Source: Mycetocola_A sp015752285
Lineage (GTDB): Bacteria > Actinomycetota > Actinomycetes > Actinomycetales > Microbacteriaceae
Length of the DNA stretch: 64,000 bases
Assembly (NCBI RefSeq): GCF_015752285.1
Contig: NZ_JADOUY010000002.1
Span: 186,001 to 250,000, forward strand
Direction: 5' to 3'
A program made the translations under genes and the position numbers. Below the pieces are notes generated by a model. That model saw nothing but the letters and a program-made list of their open reading frames with translations. It was not told the DNA's origin and ran no database searches. This document shows positions 1 through 8,152 of the stretch, piece after piece. Positions within the stretch are counted from its first letter, which is position 1. Every line of letters starts with the position of its first letter.

Positions 1-683
1 ATGAACTTCAGCGCTGTGATGATGTCGCGCTTGTCTTCGGGAGAGAGATTGGCGTCGTTGAAGACGGGCATGTTCTGGGGGCCGGTGACCATGGCCTCGT
101 AGATGTGCTCGGGAGCGACACCACCCAGGGGAGGAGCGAACTTACCCTGGGTGAGAGCACCGCCCGCTCCTGCGACGTTGTGGCACATGGCGCAGTTGAT
201 GCGGAACAATTCGGCACCGTTGGCCGTGTCACCCTCGCCGTCGAGCAGTGACTCGTCGGGGATGCCGGGGCCGGGAGCCGTCGTCGCCACGTACTGGGCG
301 AGTGAGAGGATCTGGTCTTCGGTGAACTGGACGGGCTTCTCGGGCGCCTGCGGGCCGTGGGCCTGCATCGGCATCCGGCCGGTACCGACCTGGAAGTCGA
401 CGGCGGCAGCGCCGACACCGATCAGGCTGGGTGCTTCAGCGGTGCCCTCGAGGTCGAGTCCGTGGCAGGAGGCGCAGTTCGCTGCGAAGAGCTTCGCACC
501 GTCTTCGACACTGGCTGTCGTGACCGCGGCAGGGGTCTCGGCATTCGCCGTCGTGGTGGAGAAGGCGGCGTAAGCGCCCCCGGTGAAGAGCAGCCCGGCG
601 GCGATGAGAGAAATCGTGGCGAGAGGGGAGCGGCGGCCCTGCTTACGGCTCTTGCGAGCGGAGGGCGATGGTGTCCTGAGCAT
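1..683 (-). CDS. qcrC: Cytochrome bc1 complex di-heme cytochrome c subunit QcrC (3' end outside window)
   Basis: This is the c-type cytochrome of the actinobacterial bc1-aa3 supercomplex, passing electrons from the Rieske/bc1 core to cytochrome c oxidase at the outer face of the membrane. The visible 227 codons start with a basic stretch and one N-terminal membrane segment (about residues 21-42). Two c-type heme motifs follow, CASCH at residues 70-74 and CAMCH at 164-168; a two-heme QcrC is typical of actinobacteria. The frame is still open at base 1, so the C-terminal membrane anchor expected in the family lies outside. It sits 21 bp downstream of ctaE on the same strand, as in other actinobacterial ctaE-qcrCAB clusters. 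Confidence 0.95.
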   Translation of the reverse strand, partial: MLRTPSPSARKSRKQGRRSPLATISLIAAGLLFTGGAYAAFSTTTANAETPAAVTTASVEDGAKLFAANCASCHGLDLEGTAEAPSLIGVGAAAVDFQVGTGRMPMQAHGPQAPEKPVQFTEDQILSLAQYVATTAPGPGIPDESLLDGEGDTANGAELFRINCAMCHNVAGAGGALTQGKFAPPLGGVAPEHIYEAMVTGPQNMPVFNDANLSPEDKRDIITALKF

Positions 684-704
684 TCGTGTGAAGTCTTCCG
701 GTTG

Positions 705-1325
705 CTATTTCAGTATGTAGATGACGAAGAAGAGACCGATCCAGACGACATCGACGAAGTGCCAGTAGTACGAGACGACGATGGCGGTCGTCGCTTCCTT
801 GTGGCCGAAGGCCTTCACTGCGTACGAACGACCGATCACGAGAAGGAAGGCGATGAGCCCGCCCGTCACGTGGAGGCCATGGAACCCGGTGGTGAAGTAG
901 AACGCGGAACCATAGGCGTTCGAGGAGAGGGTGACGCCTTCGCTGACGAGCGTGGCGTACTCCCAGATCTGACCGGCGACGAAGATGGCCCCAAGCGCGT
1001 AGGTGATGAAGAACCACTCCACCATGCCGAGCTTCCAGCCGATGGCGCGTGGCTGCATCCTCTCGGCTGCCCACACACCCAGCTGGCAGGTGAACGACGA
1101 GGATACGAGGATCGCCGTGTTCACTGCCGAGAAGGGAATGTTGAGGAGGGCGGTCTCGCTGGCCCACAGGTCCGGCGCAACCGAACGGAGGGTGAAGTAG
1201 ATCGCGAAAAGCCCGGCGAAGAACATGACCTCACTGCCCAGCCACACGATGGTGCCAACGGCGACAGTGTTCGGCCGGTTGATCTTCGGGGCTCTCGCCG
1301 CATAGTTCAATGAAGTGCTCGTCAC
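705..1325 (-). CDS. ctaE: Cytochrome c oxidase subunit III
   Basis: This is a heme-copper oxidase subunit III, an integral membrane subunit that stabilises the catalytic subunit I of the aa3 oxidase. The 206-residue product has the usual membrane segments, including one starting IVWLGSEVMFFAGLF and a C-terminal YWHFVDVVWIGLF segment, both characteristic of the family. I chose the GTG at 1325 because family similarity begins there; an in-frame ATG 13 codons upstream would add a non-conserved extension. It heads the ctaE-qcrC transcript and is divergent from trpD, an arrangement also seen in mycobacteria. Confidence 0.94.
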   Translation of the reverse strand: MTSTSLNYAARAPKINRPNTVAVGTIVWLGSEVMFFAGLFAIYFTLRSVAPDLWASETALLNIPFSAVNTAILVSSSFTCQLGVWAAERMQPRAIGWKLGMVEWFFITYALGAIFVAGQIWEYATLVSEGVTLSSNAYGSAFYFTTGFHGLHVTGGLIAFLLVIGRSYAVKAFGHKEATTAIVVSYYWHFVDVVWIGLFFVIYILK

Positions 1326-1390
1326 TGTTCCATTATGGCCGATATCCCGGAGGGTTTTTCGCAATGGCTGCCCCTCGGACCCGAGTCGTT

Positions 1391-1408
1391 ACTAAGGCTG
1401 ACCTTAGT
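1391..1408. promoter_or_regulatory. Perfect 7-bp inverted repeat (possible operator) between ctaE and trpD
   Basis: ACTAAGG and CCTTAGT are separated by CTGA in the ctaE/trpD divergent intergenic region. The right-hand part, AGGCTGACCTTA, fits the right half of the DtxR/IdeR iron-box consensus (AGNCTNACCTNA), but the left part does not. It is therefore an operator candidate of unknown ligand. Confidence 0.4.
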
Positions 1409-1467
1409 TTCGACCGGGAGTCGACCGTGAATTCGCCGGAGTGCTGCGGATCGATACCATTTGAGCT

Positions 1468-2535
1468 ATGTCTGATTCCCCGAACTGGCCGTACATCCTC
1501 ACCGAACTGCTTTCCGGTGCCGACCTGAGCGTCGCCGAAGCGACCTGGGCGATGGAGCAGGTCATCAGCGGGGAGGCGTCGTCTGCACAGATCGCCGGCT
1601 TCCTCGTCGCGCTGCGTGCGAAGGGCGAGTCCGTCAACGAGATCGTGGGGTTCCGTGATGCGATCCTCGAGCGATCGGTGGTGCTCCCCGTCGACTCGAT
1701 GGCCCTCGACATCGTCGGCACAGGAGGAGACCGCTTCGGGACGGTGAACATCTCGACCATGGCCTGCATCGTCGTCGCCGCCACCGGTGTCCCAGTGATC
1801 AAGCACGGCAACCGCGCGGTCAGCTCGACGTCCGGCGCGAGCGACGTGCTCTCCGAGCTGGGAATCGATCTCACCCTGTCGGCTGACGCCGTGGCATCCG
1901 CCCTGACAGACACCGGGATCACCTTCGCTTTCGCCTCTGCGTTCCACCCGGGATTCCGGCACGCAGCGCCCGTCCGCGCCGACCTCGGAGTACCGACGGT
2001 CTTCAACTTCCTTGGCCCGCTGTGCAATCCGGCCAGACCGGAGGCGTCGGCCGTCGGTGTTGCGCAACTCGACCGCGTTCCGCTGTTCGTCGGGGTATTC
2101 CAGACTCGCGGGGCAACCGCTCTGGTTTTCCGCGGCGATGACGGTCTCGACGAGCTCACGACCACCGGTCATTCGCACATCTGGGAGGTCAGCAACGGCC
2201 TGGTCACCGAACACGACCTCGACCCGCGGGATCTCGGAATCGCCCGATCCCGCATGAGTGACCTCGTCGGCGGCGACCCTCGGCACAATGCCGCCGTCGT
2301 CCGCCGGGTTCTTGCGGGCGAGGACGGACCCGTGCGCGACATCGTCCTTCTCAACGCCGCAGCCGGGCTGGTGGCGTACCGGCTGGCCGAGGACCCTGCC
2401 CAGATGCAGGTCGGCATCCTCGAGCGATTTGCCGAGCAGCTCGAGGTCGCCAGGGAGTCGATCGATTCGGGCCGCGCGGCCGCCAAACTCGACGAGTGGG
2501 TCGCCTCGACCCAGGGGCGTCCTCGAAGCGCCTGA
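1468..2535 (+). CDS. trpD: Anthranilate phosphoribosyltransferase
   Basis: It catalyses the second committed step of tryptophan synthesis, transfer of phosphoribose from PRPP to anthranilate. The 355-residue protein has the family length and carries the PRPP/Mg loop GTGGD at residues 84-88 and KHGNRA at 112-117, both active-site signatures of TrpD. The N-terminal helical domain (about 1-70) and the glycine-rich nucleotide-binding domain are complete. No other trp gene is next to it; its head-to-head partner is ctaE. A stand-alone trpD beside the oxidase genes is known from other actinobacteria, so the rest of the pathway is probably elsewhere. Confidence 0.95.
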   Translation: MSDSPNWPYILTELLSGADLSVAEATWAMEQVISGEASSAQIAGFLVALRAKGESVNEIVGFRDAILERSVVLPVDSMALDIVGTGGDRFGTVNISTMACIVVAATGVPVIKHGNRAVSSTSGASDVLSELGIDLTLSADAVASALTDTGITFAFASAFHPGFRHAAPVRADLGVPTVFNFLGPLCNPARPEASAVGVAQLDRVPLFVGVFQTRGATALVFRGDDGLDELTTTGHSHIWEVSNGLVTEHDLDPRDLGIARSRMSDLVGGDPRHNAAVVRRVLAGEDGPVRDIVLLNAAAGLVAYRLAEDPAQMQVGILERFAEQLEVARESIDSGRAAAKLDEWVASTQGRPRSA

Positions 2536-2616
2536 CACCCCTTCCATGCGCGTGCCAGTGGCCGCTAGGTTGAGTGCAGGCTGCCCCAGCCGGCATTCGC
2601 TCAACAGGAGAGTTCA

Positions 2617-3615
2617 ATGAAGAAGCTCATCAACGACCCCAAGAACGTGGTCACCGAAGCGGTCGAAGGTTTCGCCGCGGCCCACGCGGACATTGTGCGT
2701 GCCTCGCTCGATCCCATCTTCCTCGTCCGGTCGGATGCCCCGTCGGGCAAAGTCGGAATCGTGTCAGGTGGGGGGAGCGGCCACGAGCCGCTCCACGGCG
2801 GGTTCGTCGGCTACGGCATGCTCGACGCCGCGGTCCCCGGCCCGGTGTTCACCTCACCGACTCCCGACCCGATCGTGGCAGCGACGGCGGCGGTCGATGG
2901 CGGCCGCGGTGTGCTCCACATCGTCAAGAATTACACGGGAGACGTGCTCAACTTCGAGACGGCGGCCGATCTGGCCGGTGCAGACGGCATCGAGGTGCGG
3001 AGCGTTATCGTGAACGACGACGTCGCTGTACAGGACTCTCTCTATACGGCCGGGCGGCGTGGGGTCGCAGGAACGGTGCTCGTGGAGAAGATCGCCGGTG
3101 CGGCCGCGCAGCGCGGCGATTCCCTCGACGAGGTCACGGCTGTCGCAGAGAAAGTGATCGGCCAGGTGCGGTCGATGGGCGTTGCGCTCACGCCGTGCGT
3201 TGTGCCGCACGCCGGCGAGCCGAGTTTCGTGCTCGAGGATGACGAGATCGAGATCGGGATCGGCATCCACGGCGAACCTGGCCGGGAGAAGATCAAGCTC
3301 CAGCCCGCAGACGCGATCGTCGACCGCCTGCTCGGACCGATCCTCGATGACCTGCCGTTCGCCTCGGGAGACCGAGTCCTTCTTCTCGTCAACGGGATGG
3401 GCGGCACGCCCCAGGTCGAGCTCTACATCGTCTACCGTCATGCCGCGAAAGTCCTGGCCGATCGCGGCATCGAGGTGGCCCGGATGCTCGTCGGCAACTT
3501 CACGACCTCCCTCGAGATGCAGGGCATGTCGCTCTCCGTGCTCAAACTGGACGACGAGCTGACCGAGCTGTGGGACGCCCCTGTCCAGACCGCCGCTCTG
3601 CGTTGGGGTCGTTGA
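2617..3615 (+). CDS. dhaK: Dihydroxyacetone kinase, substrate-binding subunit DhaK
   Basis: DhaK binds dihydroxyacetone covalently and receives phosphate from DhaL in the PEP-dependent Dha kinase. The 332-residue protein has the expected GGGSGHEP motif (51-58) and the histidine of IGIHGEPG (His217) that forms the hemiaminal with the substrate. The ATG at 2617 follows a good ribosome site (caggag). It is the first gene of dhaKLM, with 33 bp before dhaL. The 81-bp gap after trpD suggests a separate promoter, but I could not identify one. No glycerol dehydrogenase or transporter is adjacent, so the source of dihydroxyacetone is not shown here. Confidence 0.95.
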   Translation: MKKLINDPKNVVTEAVEGFAAAHADIVRASLDPIFLVRSDAPSGKVGIVSGGGSGHEPLHGGFVGYGMLDAAVPGPVFTSPTPDPIVAATAAVDGGRGVLHIVKNYTGDVLNFETAADLAGADGIEVRSVIVNDDVAVQDSLYTAGRRGVAGTVLVEKIAGAAAQRGDSLDEVTAVAEKVIGQVRSMGVALTPCVVPHAGEPSFVLEDDEIEIGIGIHGEPGREKIKLQPADAIVDRLLGPILDDLPFASGDRVLLLVNGMGGTPQVELYIVYRHAAKVLADRGIEVARMLVGNFTTSLEMQGMSLSVLKLDDELTELWDAPVQTAALRWGR

Positions 3616-3648
3616 TACCGTGAGCGACAGCCAACGAGAGGAAAACAG

Positions 3649-4299
3649 ATGAGCCTGGGCACCGCGTGGACCGTCGACTGGGTGCGGGCGAGTGCTGCGG
3701 TGATCGCCGAACACCGGACGGAACTCATCACCCTCGACCGTGACATCGGCGACGGTGACCACGGAGAGAACATGGACAGGGGGTTCTCCGCGGTTCTGGC
3801 CAAGCTCGACGACGTGGCAGCCGACGCGATCCCGGCCGACGTGCTCAAGCTCGTTGCGACGACCCTCATTTCCACTGTCGGCGGCGCAGCGGGCCCGTTG
3901 TATGGCACCGCCTACCTCAAGGCAGCCGGAGCGGTCGCAGGCAAGTCCGACCTCGACGGGGCTGCACTGGCTGCCCTTCTCCGCGCCGCGAAAGACGGAA
4001 TCGTGCTGCGCGGAAAGGCGCAGCCGGGCGACAAGACCATGATCGACGCGTGGGCTCCGGCAGTCGACGCTGCCGATGCCGCCGTCGGCGATGGGGCAGA
4101 TGCTGTGACCGTGCTCGCCGCGGCCGCGGAGGCGGCCGAGTCCGGTGCCACGGCAACCGAGCCGCTGATCGCTCGCAAAGGCAGGGCCAGCTACCTCGGG
4201 GAGAGGGCTATCGGCCACCGTGACCCCGGCGCACAGTCGACGGCGCTCCTCCTGCGGGCCGCCGCCGATGTCGCCGCATCCTCTGGCGCCGCGTCATGA
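3649..4299 (+). CDS. dhaL: Dihydroxyacetone kinase, ADP-binding subunit DhaL
   Basis: DhaL holds a tightly bound ADP/ATP cofactor that is rephosphorylated by DhaM and donates phosphate to dihydroxyacetone on DhaK. The 216-residue helical-bundle protein contains the Mg-nucleotide motif DIGDGDHG (residues 32-39) and the later GDKTMIDAW motif, both diagnostic. The length matches single-domain DhaL. A gagagg ribosome site precedes the ATG, and the last bases overlap the dhaM start (ATGA), implying coupled translation. The pairing with a DhaM marks this as the PTS-dependent type, not an ATP-dependent fused DhaK. Confidence 0.95.
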   Translation: MSLGTAWTVDWVRASAAVIAEHRTELITLDRDIGDGDHGENMDRGFSAVLAKLDDVAADAIPADVLKLVATTLISTVGGAAGPLYGTAYLKAAGAVAGKSDLDGAALAALLRAAKDGIVLRGKAQPGDKTMIDAWAPAVDAADAAVGDGADAVTVLAAAAEAAESGATATEPLIARKGRASYLGERAIGHRDPGAQSTALLLRAAADVAASSGAAS

Positions 4300-4988
4300 C
4301 CGTCGGGCTGGTTTTCGTCTCACACAGTTCGAAGATCGCCTCGGGTCTCGTCGAGCTCGCCGCGCAGATGGCACCGGATGTTGCTCTCGTCGCGGCCGGC
4401 GGCACGGAGGGCGACGGAATCGGAACGAGCTTCGATCTCGTCACCGATGCCGTCGCTCGGGCCGACTCCGTCGACGGCGTGGTGATCCTGTGTGACCTGG
4501 GTTCCGCCATCCTCACCGCAGAGACGGCGCTGGACTTTCTCGACGACGACGTGCGCGCACGGGTGATGATCGTCGATGCTCCGCTCGTCGAGGGGGGAGT
4601 GGCCGCCGCCGTTGCCGCCCAGACCGGGGAGGATCGGGACGGAGTCGCCACAGCTGCGCGCACCGCCTACGACTCCGGCCGGACCGAAACGCAGGCGCCC
4701 CAGCCGGAAGCGACCGCAGGACCAGACAGCGGCGGGTACTCCCGCGTCGTGACGGTACTCAACCGCGACGGGCTGCACGCACGACCTGCTGCGGATTTCG
4801 TGAAACTCGCCGGCACCTTTCCCGTGCGCGTCACCGTCAACGGTAAGGATGCCAAGAGCCTGCTGGCGATTATGGCTCTCGGGCTCGTGCGTGGCCGCGA
4901 CGCGGAGATCGCCACCGACGACCCAGACGGCAGAGGAGCGGTCGACGCTCTCGCCGACCTCGTCGCATCCGGGTTCGGGGAGGACTAA
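4296..4988 (+). CDS. dhaM: Dha kinase phosphotransfer protein DhaM (EIIA-HPr fusion)
   Basis: DhaM relays phosphate from the PTS to DhaL. Residues 1-128 form a mannose-type EIIA domain with the active histidine in FVSHSSK (His10). After a short Pro/Ala/Glu-rich linker, residues 148-230 form an HPr-like domain with GLHARPA (His161). The protein therefore has two domains, against three (EIIA-HPr-truncated EI) in Escherichia coli DhaM and one in some Gram-positive bacteria. It must receive phosphate from a separate enzyme I not seen in the window. Its start overlaps the dhaL stop. The operon appears to end here. Confidence 0.93.
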   Translation: MTVGLVFVSHSSKIASGLVELAAQMAPDVALVAAGGTEGDGIGTSFDLVTDAVARADSVDGVVILCDLGSAILTAETALDFLDDDVRARVMIVDAPLVEGGVAAAVAAQTGEDRDGVATAARTAYDSGRTETQAPQPEATAGPDSGGYSRVVTVLNRDGLHARPAADFVKLAGTFPVRVTVNGKDAKSLLAIMALGLVRGRDAEIATDDPDGRGAVDALADLVASGFGED

Positions 4989-5016
4989 GCCGTCGAATAC
5001 CACCGGCTGTGCCCGG

Positions 5017-5064
5017 TGTCGCTCAGATGTCACATTTCGTCGCCCGGGTCCCGTCTGAGCGACA
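5017..5064. repeat. 48-bp element with 11-bp terminal inverted repeats
   Basis: TGTCGCTCAGA (most of 5017-5027) is mirrored exactly by TCTGAGCGACA ending at 5064, with about 27 bp between. It lies 28 bp after the dhaM stop. It could be the dhaKLM terminator (no T-run follows) or a relic of an insertion element, since the ends read TGT...ACA. No transposase is nearby. Confidence 0.45.
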
Positions 5065-5158
5065 GGTTGTGGCAACTCAGGGCGGTAGATCGGGCCCAAG
5101 TTCCGACAGCGCCGCGGAAAATCCTGAGAATTCATCAATTTCGGGGGTACCATGGGGC

Positions 5159-5473
5159 ATGGTCCGGATCAAGAACGTGAAGACCACCGACGGCCGGCTG
5201 GTCCGGTCTGCTGCGTGGGTCGACCGCAAGCTGATACCCGTCTTCGGCCCGCCGCCTGTCGGCTCGCTTGTCGAAGACGACCGCGCCCCGTCCACCTCGT
5301 GCCCGGTCTGCGGGCATCCGATGGGGGAGCACCGTATCGATCATTCAACGCCCAACGCCATCCTCGAATGCCCGGCACCGATCGATCACACCCTCGAATA
5401 CAACCACCACTCGCCCCTCGACGAGTTCGGCATGCCGTCGCGAACGCCGCGTCGCCCGGCGAAGCGCGGATGA
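5159..5473 (+). CDS. Small Cys/His-rich protein of unknown function
   Basis: I do not recognise this 104-residue protein. It begins with a basic, possibly beta-stranded segment (MVRIKNVKTTDGR) and has a central CPVCGHPMGEHRIDH stretch (about residues 47-61) with a further cysteine at about 70. This is a plausible single zinc-binding site. The C-terminus is Pro/Arg-rich. I chose the ATG at 5159 because upstream codons look non-coding, although the frame stays open to 5009. Its stop overlaps the start of the pterin dehydratase gene (ATGA), so the two are probably co-translated. Confidence 0.7.
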   Translation: MVRIKNVKTTDGRLVRSAAWVDRKLIPVFGPPPVGSLVEDDRAPSTSCPVCGHPMGEHRIDHSTPNAILECPAPIDHTLEYNHHSPLDEFGMPSRTPRRPAKRG

Positions 5474-5787
5474 ACGACACCGCAACACCAGCCCCAGACG
5501 ACACGAGTACGACGTGGGCTGGCAGCGCGTTCCGGCGTGCCGACGATCGACTCGAGGCGTCATTTCGCACCAGGGACTTCGCCACCGGCGCCCGTCTCGT
5601 CGCCGCGATCGCCGAGGTCGCTGAAGAGCTCGGGCATCACCCGGATCTGACCCTGACATATGCACGCGTGGACGTCTTTCTCTCGTCGCACGACGCCGGG
5701 GGAGTGACGCACCGCGATCTGGAGCTTGCACGCCGCATCGACTCCGCCGCTGCTCGTGTCGGAGTCGATAACGCAACCGGCGAATAA
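5470..5787 (+). CDS. 4a-hydroxytetrahydrobiopterin dehydratase family protein (PCD/DCoH)
   Basis: Members dehydrate pterin-4a-carbinolamine or act as stand-alone pterin-binding proteins. The 105-residue length and the block GHHPDLTL (55-62), VDVFLSSHDAGG (67-78) and the DLELARRID helix match the family, including the catalytic histidines His56, His57 and His74. No phenylalanine hydroxylase gene is in the window. In such genomes PCD-like proteins may instead serve molybdopterin or folate chemistry, so the physiological substrate is uncertain. It overlaps the upstream Cys/His-rich gene by 4 bp. Confidence 0.88.
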   Translation: MNDTATPAPDDTSTTWAGSAFRRADDRLEASFRTRDFATGARLVAAIAEVAEELGHHPDLTLTYARVDVFLSSHDAGGVTHRDLELARRIDSAAARVGVDNATGE

Positions 5788-5803
5788 GAGGGCAGAACAG
5801 CGA

Positions 5804-5837
5804 AACGGCGACGACGCGTGAAGCGATCGTCGCCGTT
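5804..5837. terminator. Terminator hairpin between convergent PCD and MFS genes
   Basis: AACGGCGACGA pairs perfectly with TCGTCGCCGTT (11 bp) around a 12-nt loop, between two converging genes. There is no long T-run, as is common in high-GC actinobacteria. It can serve both strands. Confidence 0.6.
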
Positions 5838-5849
5838 CCTGTGCTGGGC

Positions 5850-7502
5850 TCAGCGCGTCTGGATGTCCACGTGTTCGGCTGTGCCCGCGCGGTCGTTCCT
5901 GCTACGCGGCCGTGAGAGCTGGGCGGCTTCGAGCGCTTCAGCTTCCTCTCCGCCGATGGCTTCACCGCGTGCGACGAGCCCGGCGACGTCCGAGAGCTTG
6001 ATCTGCTTGAGGAACAGAGACAGCAGGAAGGCCAGGCCGATGAACGGGATCAGGTACCAGAACACCGGCGCGAGTGCATCGGCGTACGCCGTCACGACTC
6101 CATCGCGGATCGCATCCGGTAGCTGGCTCAGCGTCTGCGGGTCGAGGGTCGCCGTGGCGCTCTCGGCGTCGGATGCGCTCGCTCCGGCTCCGGCGAAGAC
6201 GCCGGTGAGGTTCTCGGTCAGCCTCGTCGTGAAGATCGTTCCGAAGACCGCGACGCCGAGGGACGCACCGACCTCACGGAAGTAGTTGTTCGTGCTCGTG
6301 GCGGTTCCGACGAGAGACGCGTCGACCGAGTTCTGCGTGACCAGAACGACGACCTGCATGATCATGCCCAGTCCTGCTCCGAAGACGAACAGGTAGACAC
6401 AGATGAGCCAGATGGGCGTATCGGCGGCCAGCGTCGTCATCGCCACCATGGCCACTCCGGTGATGAGAGTGCCGAGGATCGGGAAGATCTTGTACTTTCC
6501 TGTCCGGGAGATCGCGATGCCAGAGCCGATCGACGTGCCGATGAGGCCGACCATCATGGGGAGCATCAACAGGCCGGATGCCGCCGCCGACGTTCCTGAC
6601 GACATCTGGAGGAAGGTCGGCACGAAACCGATCGCCGCGAACATTCCCAGCCCGAGGGTGAGGCCGATTGCCGTCGCGTTGACGAAGATCGGGTTCTTGA
6701 AGAGAGCGAGCGGAATGATCGGGTCCTTGGCCTTCGACTCGACGAGCACGAAGAGCAGCGCGGCGACGACCATGCCGATACCGAAGAGCCAGGTTTCGAC
6801 CGCATCCCAACCGTGATCGGCGTCGCCACCGAAGTCGGTGAAGAAGATGAGGCAGGTGGTGAAGGCAGACAGCAAGAGAACACCGAGGATGTCGATCGGC
6901 GCTGTCGCTTTCTTGCTCGGAAGTTTGAGAGTGAACCAGGCGACGGCGAATGCGGCGATCCCGACCGGGATGTTGATGTAGAACGCCCACTGCCAGGTCA
7001 TGTGATCGACGAAGAAGCCGCCGAGAAGCGGGCCGCCGACGGCTGACAGGCCGAAGACCGCGCCAAGCGGGCCCAGATACTTGCCTCGTTCGGAGGCGGG
7101 CACGATGTCGGCGATGATCGCCTGCGAGAGGATGATCAATCCGCCGCCACCGAGACCCTGCACGGCGCGCCAGACGATGAGCTGAGTGAAGTCGCCCGCG
7201 AATGCACAGCCGACAGACGCGATCGTGAAGAGGGCGATCGCGATGAGGAACAGGTTCCTGCGTCCGAGGACGTCGCCGAATTTGCCGTACACCGGCATGA
7301 CGATGGTCGTCGCCAGCAGGTAGGCGGTCGTGAGCCAGACCTGGTGCTCAACACCGCCGAGTTGTCCGACGATCGTGGGCATTGCCGTTGAGACGATGGT
7401 CTGGTCGAGGCTGGAGAGCAGCATGCCGGCGATGAGCGCGGCGAAGATGATCCAGATCCTGCGTTGGGTGAGGAGAAGCGGAGCTTCTGCAGTCGATGTC
7501 AC
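5850..7502 (-). CDS. MFS drug efflux transporter, DHA2 family (14 TM)
   Basis: This is a proton-coupled multidrug exporter of the DHA2/EmrB-QacA type. The 550-residue protein has the DHA2 hallmarks: SSLDQTIVSTAMPTI in TM1, motif A in GKFGDVLGRRN, and motif C-like glycine-rich segments (LGAVFGLSAVGGPLLGG) in TM5. Hydrophobic segments continue along the chain as expected for 14 spans, with a soluble, charged C-terminal tail. The GTG start at 7502 overlaps the stop of the upstream TetR gene (GTGA), so pump and regulator form one operon. The transported compound cannot be read from the sequence. Confidence 0.92.
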   Translation of the reverse strand: MTSTAEAPLLLTQRRIWIIFAALIAGMLLSSLDQTIVSTAMPTIVGQLGGVEHQVWLTTAYLLATTIVMPVYGKFGDVLGRRNLFLIAIALFTIASVGCAFAGDFTQLIVWRAVQGLGGGGLIILSQAIIADIVPASERGKYLGPLGAVFGLSAVGGPLLGGFFVDHMTWQWAFYINIPVGIAAFAVAWFTLKLPSKKATAPIDILGVLLLSAFTTCLIFFTDFGGDADHGWDAVETWLFGIGMVVAALLFVLVESKAKDPIIPLALFKNPIFVNATAIGLTLGLGMFAAIGFVPTFLQMSSGTSAAASGLLMLPMMVGLIGTSIGSGIAISRTGKYKIFPILGTLITGVAMVAMTTLAADTPIWLICVYLFVFGAGLGMIMQVVVLVTQNSVDASLVGTATSTNNYFREVGASLGVAVFGTIFTTRLTENLTGVFAGAGASASDAESATATLDPQTLSQLPDAIRDGVVTAYADALAPVFWYLIPFIGLAFLLSLFLKQIKLSDVAGLVARGEAIGGEEAEALEAAQLSRPRSRNDRAGTAEHVDIQTR

Positions 7503-8134
7503 TGGTCGGCCTTTCGGGGGAGAGGAGGTGTGAGGACCGCGCGGACGGCGGCGAGGGATTCGAGGATGGCCGCGCCGAAGTCTTCGGCCACGCGGGGATC
7601 TGAGATGCGGTCGGCCGTCGAGCGCAGGATGGTCGACACGATGTCGATGGCGGCTCGGGCCAGCGGGTCGTCGGCGGGAACGCCCTCGCGGGCGGCGACC
7701 ATGGCGACGAGCCCCTGCTCCCGCTCCCGGCCGGCACCGATGAAACGGGCGAGCAGCCGGGGTTCGCGCTCGAGCACGGTCATGAACGCGATGTGTTCGG
7801 ATGCGTTGTGACCCGCGGAGCGGATGTGCTGCACGGCGAGGTCGGCGAGGTCGTCGACCACTGCGGTCCAGCCCCGTGACCCGCGCGCCCGGAAGTCGTC
7901 GGCCATCTTCGACATCTCGTCGTTCTCGTCGGCGATCCCGAGGACGGCGTCCTCCTTCGACGGAAAGTAGTTGAAGAAGGTGCGGCGCGAGATCCCGATG
8001 TCGCTGCACACCTCTTCGATGGTGAAACCGTTCAGCCCCCGGTCGGCGGTGAGGCTCCGGCAGAGCAGGGTGAGCTGCGTGGCCGTCGCCTGCTTGCGCA
8101 AAGTTGCGCGCGTCCCAGTTGCACTATCGTTCAT
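7499..8134 (-). CDS. TetR-family transcriptional regulator of the adjacent efflux pump
   Basis: This 211-residue regulator has the N-terminal TetR helix-turn-helix (about residues 22-62, ending ISRRTFFNYFPSKEDAV) and a helical ligand-binding C-terminal domain. I place the start at the ATG at 8134. A TTGCAC / 17 bp / AATAGT promoter (8142-8170) puts transcription initiation almost exactly at this ATG, giving a leaderless mRNA. A perfect AGTGCA-CTAT-TGCACT palindrome overlaps that -10, consistent with autorepression of the regulator-pump operon. Its stop overlaps the transporter start. Confidence 0.92.
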   Translation of the reverse strand: MNDSATGTRATLRKQATATQLTLLCRSLTADRGLNGFTIEEVCSDIGISRRTFFNYFPSKEDAVLGIADENDEMSKMADDFRARGSRGWTAVVDDLADLAVQHIRSAGHNASEHIAFMTVLEREPRLLARFIGAGREREQGLVAMVAAREGVPADDPLARAAIDIVSTILRSTADRISDPRVAEDFGAAILESLAAVRAVLTPPLPRKADQ

Positions 8135-8136
8135 AG

Positions 8137-8152
8137 AGTGCACTATTGCACT
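8137..8152. promoter_or_regulatory. Operator palindrome for the TetR-MFS operon
   Basis: AGTGCA and TGCACT flank CTAT immediately upstream of the regulator start, overlapping the predicted -10 (AATAGT, 8142-8147 on the minus strand). A further partial copy (GCACTAT) lies at 8121. Position and symmetry fit TetR autoregulation; binding is inferred. Confidence 0.55.

Noticed and set aside
2854..4218. Long open frame on the minus strand across dhaK and dhaL.
   Set aside because: The plus-strand frames contain the complete DhaK and DhaL proteins. The antisense product is Arg/Gly/Ala-rich and without motifs.
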